Origin: Actinacidiphila rubida
GTDB lineage: Bacteria > Actinomycetota > Actinomycetes > Streptomycetales > Streptomycetaceae
DNA: 64,000 nucleotides
Direction of reading: 5' to 3'
Assembly: GCF_900110255.1 (NCBI RefSeq)
Contig: NZ_FODD01000009.1
Location: forward strand, 62,001 to 126,000
Below are positions 8,701-16,102 of the stretch, one piece after another (within the stretch, counting starts at the first letter, position 1; each line of letters opens with the position of its first letter). Made by a program: the position numbers and the translations under genes. Below the pieces are notes generated by a model. The model worked only from the letters and a program-made list of their open reading frames with translations, was not told the DNA's origin and did no database searches.

Positions 8701-9489
8701 GTCGACGCCGGTGTCGAGGACGGCCACGTCCACGCCCTGCCCGGTGTTGCCGGCCGCCCAGACCTGCGGGGCGCCGATCTGGCGGGTGCTGTCGGCCAGG
8801 TCGGCGTGGACGCGGCCGTCCAGCCAGATGTGCGCGATCCCGTCGCCGAACGACGGCTTCGCCGCCTGCTGCCGGGCCCCCGCGGTCGCGGTCGGCTTCG
8901 CGGTCACGGAGGTCCAGAAGTCCGCGGCGTGCGCGCGGTCGGCGGTCAGGGCGGCGCCGTTGACGGCGTCCAGTGTGCGGACCTCGGTCGCCCCCGCGGG
9001 GACGGCGGCCGCACGGCGCGCGGCGGACGGGTTCGTGTAGGAGACGATCAACGGCAGCCGAGCGCGGTGCGCGTCGTCGTACCCGTCCGCGATCAGGCCC
9101 GTGACGTTGAACAACTGCCGGTCCAGGATGCCCTGGGCCACGTACGCCAGAGTCGACTCTGGATACACGTAGAGGTCGTCGCCCGACGTCAGGACGTGGG
9201 CCTGCACCGGACGTCCGTCCGCGCCACGGACACTGACGGTCCCGCCGGACGTGCCGTCGGTGCCGGGGCTCTGGCGGGTCGTGACGACGTCACCCGTGAT
9301 CAGCGTGACGGTGTGGTCACCGGCCGGAACGCGGTCGGACGCGGCTTCGGCCGACGCGGCGGACGGGGTGGCGGCGTCGGAACGGGTGACCGATGGTGTC
9401 AGAGCCCTCGCGCTGTACGGGCCGGCCAGCGCGAGGACCAGCGCACCCGCGGCGACCGGCACACTCCAGCGTTTGCGGCGTGCTTTCAC
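5737..9489 (-). CDS. Secreted S8-family serine protease (subtilase), 1250 residues
   Basis: The protein starts MKARRKRWSV with a Sec-type signal peptide (basic N-region, hydrophobic core, cleavage near SARA). A prodomain region precedes the catalytic domain. The catalytic triad is visible: Asp259 in VAVLDTGVD, His291 in GHGTHVA and Ser464 in GTSMATPHVAGAA, with the oxyanion Asn389 in AAGNAG. After about residue 530 there are beta-sandwich regions and a PA-like segment (GKAVVVRRNDD, then IAAGARLMLVVNN). Its length is far above that of simple subtilisins and resembles the large Streptomyces extracellular subtilases. It likely degrades extracellular protein or peptides. It is transcribed divergently from a TrmB/LuxR-like regulator at 9738, and shared inverted repeats lie between them, so control by that regulator is likely. 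Confidence 0.92.
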   Translation of the reverse strand: MKARRKRWSVPVAAGALVLALAGPYSARALTPSVTRSDAATPSAASAEAASDRVPAGDHTVTLITGDVVTTRQSPGTDGTSGGTVSVRGADGRPVQAHVLTSGDDLYVYPESTLAYVAQGILDRQLFNVTGLIADGYDDAHRARLPLIVSYTNPSAARRAAAVPAGATEVRTLDAVNGAALTADRAHAADFWTSVTAKPTATAGARQQAAKPSFGDGIAHIWLDGRVHADLADSTRQIGAPQVWAAGNTGQGVDVAVLDTGVDAGHPDLADRIASRQSFVPDENTDDYAGHGTHVASTIAGTGAASGGAEKGVAPGARLDIGKVLGNDGSGQTSWVLAGMQWAAVDRHARIINMSLGDGQASDGTDPLSQAVDQLSTQTGALFVVAAGNAGAPGTISSPGAATDALTVGAVDSTDSVADFSSQGPRVDGALKPEITAPGVDVLAANSQFDGNGLGAYQTMSGTSMATPHVAGAAALMAAAHPDLTGSQLKDLLAGSSLQTPEYDAFQAGSGRVDVAAASHAGVIATATAYAAQVPDAPAGGVQRPVTYTNLTDAPITLALSVEATHAPAGMFRLSAPRVVVPAHGTAGVTVTIDGSGVTADGTYTGQVEAKDAAGKVAAHTAVSLGYVEHKLTMTFKDAQGRPMSGVVELLRSGDDSPQFVVVDDSGTGQMFLPRDTYSVLSFKTVQGVHGPHSWGMALLGDPDVYLDRDTTVTLDASKVSRVDMTAPQRTETTYQRLDYTRQMGGQNWRDYMETQTNYDSLWAQPTTHKVTHGDFYLAARWRKEQPALSVSTRTTDFTDVLRQDGVTPLPTGRRTLPLVFAGEGASADYAKLDVRGKAVVVRRNDDVSDIDQAAAAIAAGARLMLVVNNTDGRGFRRYNLPFGAPAVPLDVALLSTDEGEKLVGQAQVRGAAVTVDSEPVSPYVYDLDRTWHNEIPNGLVVQGTARNLARVDETFASPAPGSTGGEFRFDWPAYNNWAIGEMMPEPVRGKRTDWVSTGGDTSWSQSAYADGLVFEAGAKTSYRPGSTQSEEWFKPIERPYLNDDYSLPTRTGDRLYIDAPAWGSRNHVGMSQIDGAAGQQQTLYQGTTQLGTGNFTNVSGTAPGAGKLPYRLVVTGQRAVDFTPYSSRTRTEWDFTSQATADGSPAVLPLVQLDYEIGTDSAGRAGRHDALSVTAAHLPGAAGAGRIGAVTLQVSYDDGATWHRAVGDRDGRYRLDAPHTASYVSLRATAEDSAGNAVDQTVIRAFGLR

Positions 9490-9540
9490 AGGGTGTCTCC
9501 CGGCTTTGCGGTCGGGCAGAGCACGGTCGTCCTCTGCCGT

Positions 9541-9676
9541 CCAACTGGCGCCGCCCGGCCGGTCACTGGCACCGGGGTTGTCCGGAGTCGAACCTTTGGA
9601 CGGCGTGAACGTTCAGAGTGAAAACTTGTGAACGAGGAATGTCTAGATCAGACTCATGTCGTACATCGCCAGTTGG
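9541..9676. promoter_or_regulatory. Inverted repeats in the protease/regulator divergent promoter
   Basis: CCAACTGGCG at 9541-9550 reappears exactly on the opposite strand as CGCCAGTTGG at 9667-9676. Between them TGAACGTTCA (9606-9615) is a perfect 10-bp palindrome. The arrangement fits operator sites for the adjacent regulator acting on both genes, which is inference. Confidence 0.4.
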
Positions 9677-9737
9677 CGAATCGCGCCACGGCCGTCCCGG
9701 CGCGCTCGCCGGGCGAGGGCCACAGGGAGGGCAGCCG

Positions 9738-10706
9738 GTGCTGAGCACCCTGGGGATCAGCGAGTTCGACGAGCGGGTGTACCGCGCCTGTCTGGCCAAG
9801 CCGGACCGGGCGGTCGCCGAGCTCGCCGAGAGCCTGGGCACCTCCCCGGGCCGCGTCCGGCACGCGGCGGGCAGGCTGGTGGAGTTGGGCGTCCTCCGCA
9901 GGGAACGGCCCGGCCAGTACCGTCCGGTCAGCCCGCAGACCGCGCTGAGCGCGCTGCTCGCCAAGCGCCGGAACGAAACCGAGGCCGCGTTCACCGCCGT
10001 GTGGGACACCGTCGACGACCTGGCGGGCGAATACCGCGCCAACCGGCTGCAGGAGGATCCGACCGGGCTCGTGGAGGTGATCACCGGCGAGGACGAGATC
10101 ACGCTGCGGGTCGCCGAACTCATGCAGTCCGTGCGCACCCACTTCTGGGTCCTGGACCGGCCGCCCTATCTCGGCGTCTACAGCACCGAGTTGGAGGAGG
10201 AGCTGACGATGGACCTGCTGGGTCGCGGCGTCGACATCCGGTCGGTCTACACCCCGGAGGCCCTGGCGCATCCGGACCGCTTCGAGTTGATCACCCGCCT
10301 CGCCCAACTCGGCGAGCAGGCACGCCTCCTGCCGTCCCTGCCCTTCAGGCTGCGCATCATGGACCGCCGTGTCGCGCTGGTCGCCCTGGTCCCGGGACGC
10401 TACGACAGAATCGCGGTCGTCCACCGGTCGGGGCTGCTCGACGCGCTCCTCGAACTGTTCGACACCTACTGGCGGCGCGCCCAGTCCGTCGTGGCGGTCG
10501 CCCCGGAGACGCCCGACGGCCCCAGCGCGCAGGATCTGCTGCTGCTCAAACTGCTCCAGGCCGGCTACAAGGACCAGGCGATCGCCCGCCAACTGGGCAC
10601 GAGCGCGCGCACCGTGACCCGCCGCATCGCGGCGATCGCGTCCGGACTCGGCCTCGACACCCGCTTCCAGGTGGGGGCGGAGGCCGCGAAGCGCGGCTGG
10701 ATCTGA
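9738..10706 (+). CDS. Helix-turn-helix regulator, TrmB-like N-terminus with LuxR-type C-terminal HTH
   Basis: The 322-residue protein starts at GTG 9738, seven bases after AGGGAGG. A longer frame back to 9618 has no ribosome site. The N-terminus (STLGISEFDERVYRACL, AVAELAESLGTSPGRVRHA) is a TrmB-like winged helix. The middle resembles a phospholipase-D-like sensor region (TELEEELTMDLLGRGVDIRSVY). The C-terminus (LLLLKLLQAGYKDQAIARQL, then GTSARTVTRRI) is a LuxR-type HTH. In Streptomyces this architecture is often found next to large S8 protease genes. Divergent orientation and shared dyads at 9541-9676 suggest that it controls the protease and itself. The signal sensed is unknown. Confidence 0.8.
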   Translation: MLSTLGISEFDERVYRACLAKPDRAVAELAESLGTSPGRVRHAAGRLVELGVLRRERPGQYRPVSPQTALSALLAKRRNETEAAFTAVWDTVDDLAGEYRANRLQEDPTGLVEVITGEDEITLRVAELMQSVRTHFWVLDRPPYLGVYSTELEEELTMDLLGRGVDIRSVYTPEALAHPDRFELITRLAQLGEQARLLPSLPFRLRIMDRRVALVALVPGRYDRIAVVHRSGLLDALLELFDTYWRRAQSVVAVAPETPDGPSAQDLLLLKLLQAGYKDQAIARQLGTSARTVTRRIAAIASGLGLDTRFQVGAEAAKRGWI

Positions 10707-10811
10707 CAGCCCGGCGCCCGGCACCCCGCCTCGCGCGGGCCGACGTCGCGCCCGCGCCCGCGGACCGGCCATGGACGGTCGTGGACGCTGCCCGGCCCGG
10801 TGACGCGCCGC

Positions 10812-11552
10812 CTACAGGTCGGCCACGAGAAGCCGGTAGCCGACGTCGAGCGCTTCGCGCTGGAGCAGGTCGGCATGGCGTTCGTGCCACCGGCCCGTCG
10901 ACAGGTCGTCGGCCAGCCGGGCCAGGCCCGGACCGAGGACGTCCTCGCCGGTCAGGGCGAGCATCGAGATGCCGGCTCGCACGTGCGGATCGAGGTACGC
11001 CTCGGGCCGGCGCCAGAACGCGGCCCCGAATCCGTCGGTGCAGTCGTGCGGAACCGGGACCGCCTCGACGCGGGCTCCTCCCAGCAGCGCGACCAGCCGG
11101 CCGATCGGTACGGCCCGGGTGCCGTCGAAGGCGGCCACCTCCGGCAGGTATTCCGCCAGCAGCCAGAATCCGCGGAAGACGGTCTGGTCCCAGGTGAGGA
11201 CGACGACGCGTCGCCGGGCGATCCGACGGAGCTCCGCGACACCGGCTTCCAGGTCGTTCCAGTGGTGCACGGTCAGCAGTGCCATCACCGCGTCGGCCGA
11301 GTCGTCGGCCAGGGGGATCGACTCCGCGGACGCCTCCAGGGCCGGCGCGGATGCCTCGGGCCGCTGGGCGATCATCACGGAACTCGGCTCAATCGCCCAC
11401 ACCGTGTTCGGCGGCTCGTAGGAACCCGTCCCGGCCCCCACGTTGACGACGGTGCCGGCGTCGCCGAGTGCCTCGTGGATCCTCGCAGCGATCCGGGAGT
11501 CCGGTCGCCGTGTCCGGCCGTAGGTCGCACCGATGCGGTCGTACGTCGCCAC
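10812..11552 (-). CDS. Class I SAM-dependent methyltransferase
   Basis: The 246-residue protein starts MATYDRIGATYGRTRRPD. The SAM-binding motif I appears as VVNVGAGTGSYEP at about residues 34-46, an acidic post-motif I residue follows in VWAIEPSSVMI, and ADAVMALLTVHHW matches motif II/post-II of small-molecule methyltransferases (UbiE/COQ5 type). The substrate cannot be inferred. It converges on the HTH regulator gene and is divergent from the patatin gene at 11720, with a gap of 167 bases holding both promoters. Confidence 0.8.
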   Translation of the reverse strand: MATYDRIGATYGRTRRPDSRIAARIHEALGDAGTVVNVGAGTGSYEPPNTVWAIEPSSVMIAQRPEASAPALEASAESIPLADDSADAVMALLTVHHWNDLEAGVAELRRIARRRVVVLTWDQTVFRGFWLLAEYLPEVAAFDGTRAVPIGRLVALLGGARVEAVPVPHDCTDGFGAAFWRRPEAYLDPHVRAGISMLALTGEDVLGPGLARLADDLSTGRWHERHADLLQREALDVGYRLLVADL

Positions 11553-11719
11553 AGCGGCAAGTATCCCTCGTCCAGAGCCCGTTCGTGCCTCGGAGGCAGG
11601 TAGAGGTCACTCCCTGGGTGACCAGTCTCCCGGCTGCCGTCGGCGACCGCCTCCGTGGTCGCCGAACCTGGCTGAGGCGCGGGCAGGTTGGGGGAGGGGA
11701 TGGGGGGAATCCGCCCTGC

Positions 11720-12595
11720 ATGGAGGAGCACAAGACGCGTGAGGTGGCGGGTCCGGCGTTCGTGCTGGGGGGTGGCGGGGCGTTGGGTGCGTACGAAGTC
11801 GGCATGCTGAAGGCGCTGTTCGCCGCGGGGATCCAGCCGGCGATGGTGCTGGGGACGTCGGTCGGCGCGATCAACGGCGCCGCGGTGGCGGCGGAGCCGT
11901 CGGCGGCGTCGGTGGGCCGGCTGATCGACCTGTGGACGGGCCTGGGCCGTGCCGGGGTGTTCACCGGGTCGCTGATGCACCGGGTGAGCACCGCGGTGCG
12001 CAGCCGCACCCACCTGTACGCCCCGGCACCGCTGCTGGACCTGCTGCACACCCACCTGCCGGTGGGCCGGATCGAGGAACTGGCGGTGCCGTTCCAGTGC
12101 GTGGCGGCCAGTATCGAGCAGGCCGCCGAGCACTGGTTCACCCGCGGGCCGCTGGACGAGGCGGTGCTGGCCTCGTGCGCGGTGCCGGGGCTGCTGCCGC
12201 CGGTCGCCGTGGCGGGCGAGCACTTCGTGGACGGTGGCCTGGTCAACAGCATTCCGGTGGGGCGCGCGGTCGCGCTCGGCGCCCGGGAGATCTACGTGCT
12301 GCAGGTCGGCCGGATCGAGCAGCCCCTGACGCCGCCGCGGCTGCCGTGGCAGGTCGCCGCCGTCGCCTTCGAGATCGCCCGGCGGCACCGCTTCGCCCGC
12401 GACATGGCCGACCTGCCCGGCCACGTCACGGTGCACGTCCTGCCCAGCGGTGCGGCGCCCGGGGAAGCGGCCGCGGGTCTCGGCCAGTTGCGCCACAACG
12501 CCTTCGGCCGTACCGCCCAGCGCATCGAACGTGCCTACGCCGCGTCCTCCCGGTACCTGGAGACGCTCCCCGCCGTGACGGGAGGCCGCTCGTGA
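11720..12595 (+). CDS. Patatin-like phospholipase
   Basis: The 291-residue protein starts MEEHKTREVAGPAFV at ATG 11720; a run of G residues upstream supplies the ribosome site. The glycine-rich oxyanion loop GGGGALGAYEVG lies at 17-28, the nucleophile elbow GTSVG carries Ser47, and the catalytic Asp171 is in VDGGLVNSIPVG, so the Ser-Asp dyad is complete. Patatin-family enzymes hydrolyse acyl esters of phospholipids or other lipids. The stop overlaps the GTG of the next gene by four bases (GTGA), coupling it to a PlsC-like acyltransferase. Together they could remove and reattach acyl chains, which is inference from the pairing. Confidence 0.9.
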   Translation: MEEHKTREVAGPAFVLGGGGALGAYEVGMLKALFAAGIQPAMVLGTSVGAINGAAVAAEPSAASVGRLIDLWTGLGRAGVFTGSLMHRVSTAVRSRTHLYAPAPLLDLLHTHLPVGRIEELAVPFQCVAASIEQAAEHWFTRGPLDEAVLASCAVPGLLPPVAVAGEHFVDGGLVNSIPVGRAVALGAREIYVLQVGRIEQPLTPPRLPWQVAAVAFEIARRHRFARDMADLPGHVTVHVLPSGAAPGEAAAGLGQLRHNAFGRTAQRIERAYAASSRYLETLPAVTGGRS

Positions 12596-13860
12596 CGGGC
12601 GCCACCGCCGGCGAACCGGTCCCGGCGGGAAACGTCGAACCCGAGACGGGGGACGGCAGACCCGACGCCGACCACGAGCCCGGCCCCGCCCGCGAGCCCA
12701 GCCGCGACCCTGGCCCCGGGGCGGATGCCGGCCCCGCGGACCCCGCTTCCGTAGCGGTCCCGCCCCAGCGTCCGGCAGGCGGCACCGGCGACACCGCGGG
12801 TACCGACGGCGAGCCGCCATGCCCAACACGCCTGGCTCCGACACCAAGGGAAGCCGCCGGCACCCTCGTGCGCCGGACGGTGACCCTCGCCGTGCTGCTG
12901 GCCCTGATCCCGGCGGCAGCCGTCCTGCTGGTCGCCGTGAGCGTCCTGTCCGCCCCGGTGTCCCTGGTCACGCGCGGCCCGTGGCGCCCGGTCCGCATGG
13001 CCGCCTTCATCCTCGGCTATCTGACGGCGGACCTGGCCGGCGTGCTGGCCGCCGCCGCGTACGCCCTGCGCCACCCCGGCTGGGCACCGGAGGCGCGGGC
13101 ACGTCGCACGACGCACGCCTTCGCCCTCCTGGCCCGGCTCCTGACCCTGCTGCGCCGCGCCGCGGAACGGCTGTTCCACCTGGAGGTGCGGGTCACCCCC
13201 GCGCTGCCGCCGACCGCCCCCGACGTTCCACTCGTCGTCCTCATGCGCCACGCGGGGCTGGGGGATTCGTTCCTGCTGCTGCAGATCCTGCTCGCTCAGG
13301 CGCACGTGCGGCCCTTCACCGTGCTCAAAGGGGCGTTGCGTGCCGATCCGTGCCTGGACGTGCTGCTCGGCCGCGTCCCGCACTGCTTCCTGCCGCCGGC
13401 CCGGGGCACCGCCCCGCAGGCCGTGGCGACGCTGGCGGCCGGCATGCGGTCGGGCGACGCGCTGGTGATCTTCCCCGAGGGCGGCAACTTCACCCCCGGC
13501 CGTCACCATCGTGCCGTGGCCAGGCTGCGCAGGCTGGGGGAGTACCGCCGGGCGGCGCGCGCGGCCCGGCTGCACTACGTGCTGCCGCCCCGGAACAGCG
13601 GGAGCCTGGCGGCGCTGGCCGCCGCCCCCGACGCCGACGTGGTCTTCGTCGCCCACGCCGGGCTCGACGTCATCGCGTCCCCGCGCGCGGCCTGGTCGTT
13701 CCTGCCGTTGCGGCGCAGGGTGCGGGTGCACTGGTGGCGGATCGCGGCCGCCGACATCCCCCGCGGCGATGCCGCGCGCGGCGAGTGGCTGCTCTCTCAG
13801 TGGGAGCGCATGGACGCGTGGACGGCCGCCCAGGCCGTCCCCGCCACGCCCCACGTCTGA
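12592..13860 (+). CDS. PlsC-like membrane glycerolipid acyltransferase
   Basis: The 422-residue protein begins at GTG 12592, overlapping the patatin stop by four bases. Residues 1-85 are Pro/Gly/Asp-rich and probably disordered. Hydrophobic segments lie at about 97-125 and 135-158. The acyltransferase motifs follow: H-x4-D as RHAGLGDS (His220, Asp225) and FPEGGNFTPGR (Glu296). These are the catalytic and phosphate-binding motifs of 1-acyl-glycerol-3-phosphate acyltransferases. The long acidic N-terminal extension is unusual for PlsC. The substrate may be lysophospholipid or another alcohol; coupling to a patatin favours lipid remodelling at the membrane. Confidence 0.8.
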   Translation: MTGATAGEPVPAGNVEPETGDGRPDADHEPGPAREPSRDPGPGADAGPADPASVAVPPQRPAGGTGDTAGTDGEPPCPTRLAPTPREAAGTLVRRTVTLAVLLALIPAAAVLLVAVSVLSAPVSLVTRGPWRPVRMAAFILGYLTADLAGVLAAAAYALRHPGWAPEARARRTTHAFALLARLLTLLRRAAERLFHLEVRVTPALPPTAPDVPLVVLMRHAGLGDSFLLLQILLAQAHVRPFTVLKGALRADPCLDVLLGRVPHCFLPPARGTAPQAVATLAAGMRSGDALVIFPEGGNFTPGRHHRAVARLRRLGEYRRAARAARLHYVLPPRNSGSLAALAAAPDADVVFVAHAGLDVIASPRAAWSFLPLRRRVRVHWWRIAAADIPRGDAARGEWLLSQWERMDAWTAAQAVPATPHV

Positions 13861-13898
13861 CGCCCGGGCCGCGTTCGTCGCGCGGCGGACGCGCGAGG

Positions 13899-14369
13899 TC
13901 ACCAACCGGCCGTCCCGGGCGCGCCTTTGAAGGGGCCCGTGACGCGGGAGGTGATCCAGCCGCCGTAGAAGTCGCCGGGCTGCGGGACCACCAACTCTCC
14001 GTCCACCGTGCACCGGTCCACCTTCGACGGGTAGAACGCCACGTGGTCCGTGAGGGTTTCGAACCCGGGTGACGGATCCGCGTAGCTCCAGGCCGCGTCT
14101 TCGAGCCACCAACCCGCGCCGTGGACGTGCCAGTAGGTGGCCCGGCCCTTCCACTCGCACCAACTGGTGTGCCGCGAAGGGGTCAGCTCCACGTGGATGT
14201 CCTGGCGCGGCACGTAGAACACCGGAGGGTGACTCGTCTCCAGGACGCGGACCGCCCTCGTGGTGTCGGCCACGACGTCGCCGGAGTGCTCCACGACGAC
14301 GCGGTCGTGGCAGGCCAGCGCCACCGGCGGCCGCGGGTAGTCCCAGACCGATTCGGCCGCGTCGCTCAA
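13899..14369 (-). CDS. DUF427 domain protein with TTG start
   Basis: The 156-residue protein is best started at TTG 14369, whose TTGA overlaps the stop of the upstream gene. A GGAG lies 8 bases before it, and this start places ESVWDYPRPPVALACHDRVV at the proper DUF427 N-terminus. Further family features are VADTTRAVRVLETSHPPVFYVP, the CEWKG-x-ATYW segment and a second repeat-like domain ending in FYPSKVDRCTVDGE. DUF427 proteins are small beta-rich proteins of unknown function. It is the second gene of a two-gene operon with a small membrane protein. Confidence 0.85.
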   Translation of the reverse strand: MSDAAESVWDYPRPPVALACHDRVVVEHSGDVVADTTRAVRVLETSHPPVFYVPRQDIHVELTPSRHTSWCEWKGRATYWHVHGAGWWLEDAAWSYADPSPGFETLTDHVAFYPSKVDRCTVDGELVVPQPGDFYGGWITSRVTGPFKGAPGTAGW

Positions 14370-14632
14370 CGTGACGCTCCGAACGGTTCGGCGTCCACGG
14401 TCATCGCGTCGCGGCGGGGCTTCTCGTACGTGGAGAGCGCGAGACCGAGTCCGAAGAAGGTCGGCGCCCACTCGCCCACGAAGATGCCCCAGCGGTCCGC
14501 CCGGTCCACGCCGGCCGCCTCGCCCCGCATGGACACCGCCCAGGACAGGACCGACAGGCCGATCGACGCGAAGGCCGCGGCGTAGGCGTGCTCACTTCGA
14601 ATGCCGGAGTCGTGCAGCTTCTCGACCAACAT
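14366..14632 (-). CDS. Small two-helix membrane protein
   Basis: This 88-residue protein begins MLVEKLHDSGIRSEHAYAA. Two hydrophobic segments are visible, AAAFASIGLSVLSWAVSM at about 18-36 and a second around WAPTFFGLGLALSTY at 57-73, joined by a short polar loop. The Arg-rich tail ends in GASR. It resembles conserved hypothetical membrane proteins of Streptomyces but no function is known. Its stop overlaps the TTG start of the DUF427 gene, so the two are coupled. Confidence 0.65.
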   Translation of the reverse strand: MLVEKLHDSGIRSEHAYAAAFASIGLSVLSWAVSMRGEAAGVDRADRWGIFVGEWAPTFFGLGLALSTYEKPRRDAMTVDAEPFGASR

Positions 14633-14698
14633 CACCGTGCTCCGTCTCTTCGGAACCATCGAGCTCTGGCCACTCCAGCCTCGGACACCGGAGGGGAG

Positions 14699-14734
14699 GG
14701 GGCGAGTCGCATCGTTGGTGCGTCGATTCGCCCC
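14699..14734. repeat. Imperfect inverted repeat in the 14633-14960 divergent intergenic region
   Basis: GGGGCGAGTCGCA and TGCGTCGATTCGCCCC form an imperfect dyad across a 7-base centre. It lies in the 328-bp gap between the small membrane protein gene and the MerR-type regulator gene. It could be an operator for that regulator or simply a stable hairpin. I see no gene in this gap. Confidence 0.35.
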
Positions 14735-14948
14735 TGCCCGTCGGCGGCTCTTCCGTCCCGCACGCGGCACCGCGGCGCGACGGCCCGCACGGGACACGTC
14801 CTCGGTGAACGTCGCACGCCGGTACGCGGTGTGCGGCCGAGCGGGCGGCCGAGGGGCGGCGGACAGGGCGGGCAGGAGGTCCCGACCGTCCGACGCCCGG
14901 GGGCGGGGCGCTCCAGCCCCGGCCCGGGACCGCATCGGTCGTGAATCG

Positions 14949-14954
14949 TATAAT
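14949..14954 (+). promoter_or_regulatory. Consensus -10 element before the MerR-type regulator
   Basis: TATAAT, a perfect -10 hexamer and rare in this G+C context, ends six bases before the ATG at 14961, with GGGGGC between. The short distance implies transcription starting at or very near the start codon. No -35 match is visible, so activation by a bound regulator is possible. Confidence 0.5.
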
Positions 14955-14960
14955 GGGGGC

Positions 14961-16019
14961 ATGAGTGGGCATTCCGGACGTCTCGCCCAGCGGTCCGGTG
15001 GGGATGCCGAACGAGCGGCCGTCACCACGGGCGCACTGGCACGGCACGTGGGCGTCTCGCCCACGACGCTGCGCACATGGGATCGCCGCTACGGTGTCGG
15101 CCCGGAAGAACGGACGGACGGCAGGCACCGTCGATGGGCCCCCAGGGACGTCGCCGTTCTCGAGGACATGTGCCGGCTCACGGCCGCCGGCGTTCCCCCG
15201 GCCGAGGCGGCGCGCGTGGCCAAGCGTCGCGCAGGGGATGCGGCGGCGAAGGACGCGCCTCGCACCCGCGGTACCGCACCACGCGCCAAGGACTCGCGAC
15301 CGCCCGATGTGAGGCAGGAGACGCGCGGACTGATCCGTGCGGCGATGCGGCTGGACTCCCCGGTCATCGAGGAGTGCCTGACCGAACTCGTGCGCCGGAA
15401 CGGTGTGGTGTTCACCTGGGAGCAGGTGATGGTGCCGGCACTCAGGGCCGTCGGCCGCAGATGGGAGCTGTCCGAGGACCGCTACGTGGAAGTCGAGCAC
15501 CTCCTCGCCTGGCACGTCTCCGGCACGCTGAGGGCGGTGGCCGCGCCGGCCGCGCACGCCCACCGCGACTCGGTGCCCGCGCTGTTGAGCTGTCTGCCCG
15601 GCGAACAGCACACGCTCCCGATGGAGGCGCTGGACGCGGCACTGTCCGAACGCGGCATCCCCAGGCGCACGTTGGGCGGGTCGGTGCCCGCCGACGCCCT
15701 GCTGAGCGCGGTCCGCCGCATCGGTCCCGCGGCTGTCGTGCTCTGGTCCCAGACCCACTCCACCGCTCACCCCCGGCTGGCCCGGCGGGTCGCCTCCACG
15801 CAGTGGGGCGTCCGGGGGGCACGCCGCGGACCGATGGTGCTGCTCGCGGGCCCGGGCTGGGGGCGGGCCGACGAGTGCGCCGACCTGGTGCGCTCCCACG
15901 ACCTGCGCCACGCCCTGTCGATCGTGGAGCAACTGGTCCTGACCTCCGCCGTCTCCACCGAGGCTCGACAGGCCACGCTCGCCGGTACGCGCTCACCGAC
16001 AGGCGACGCTCACGGGTAG
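14961..16019 (+). CDS. MerR-family regulator with C-terminal B12-binding-like domain
   Basis: The 352-residue protein starts at ATG 14961. The MerR winged helix is clear: TTGALARHVGVSPTTLRTWD-RRYG, then DGRHRRWAPRDVAVLEDMCRLTAAG. A linker (about 90-115) leads to a four-helix bundle with VGRRWELSEDRYVEVEHLLAWHV, which corresponds to the W-x(9-10)-EH region that covers cobalamin in LitR/CarH proteins. The following Rossmann part has LPGEQHTLPME, similar to but not matching D-x-H-x-x-G, so the lower His is present but the Gly is lost. LitR/CarH proteins sense light through adenosylcobalamin. No carotenoid genes are near, so light sensing is uncertain. Confidence 0.8.
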   Translation: MSGHSGRLAQRSGGDAERAAVTTGALARHVGVSPTTLRTWDRRYGVGPEERTDGRHRRWAPRDVAVLEDMCRLTAAGVPPAEAARVAKRRAGDAAAKDAPRTRGTAPRAKDSRPPDVRQETRGLIRAAMRLDSPVIEECLTELVRRNGVVFTWEQVMVPALRAVGRRWELSEDRYVEVEHLLAWHVSGTLRAVAAPAAHAHRDSVPALLSCLPGEQHTLPMEALDAALSERGIPRRTLGGSVPADALLSAVRRIGPAAVVLWSQTHSTAHPRLARRVASTQWGVRGARRGPMVLLAGPGWGRADECADLVRSHDLRHALSIVEQLVLTSAVSTEARQATLAGTRSPTGDAHG

Positions 16020-16045
16020 GCGCTCACGGGTAGGCGCCCACGGGG
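16007..16045. repeat. Short direct repeat at the 3' end of the MerR-type gene
   Basis: CGCTCACGGGTAGG occurs at 16007-16020 and again at 16021-16034, with a partial third copy following. The TAG stop lies in the first copy. Slippage here could move the stop but would add no coding sequence of note. Confidence 0.6.
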
Positions 16046-16102
16046 ACGCACTCACCGGTACGCGTGCACCTATGCGCCGCGTTCGCCCGCACACCGCCGG
16101 GC

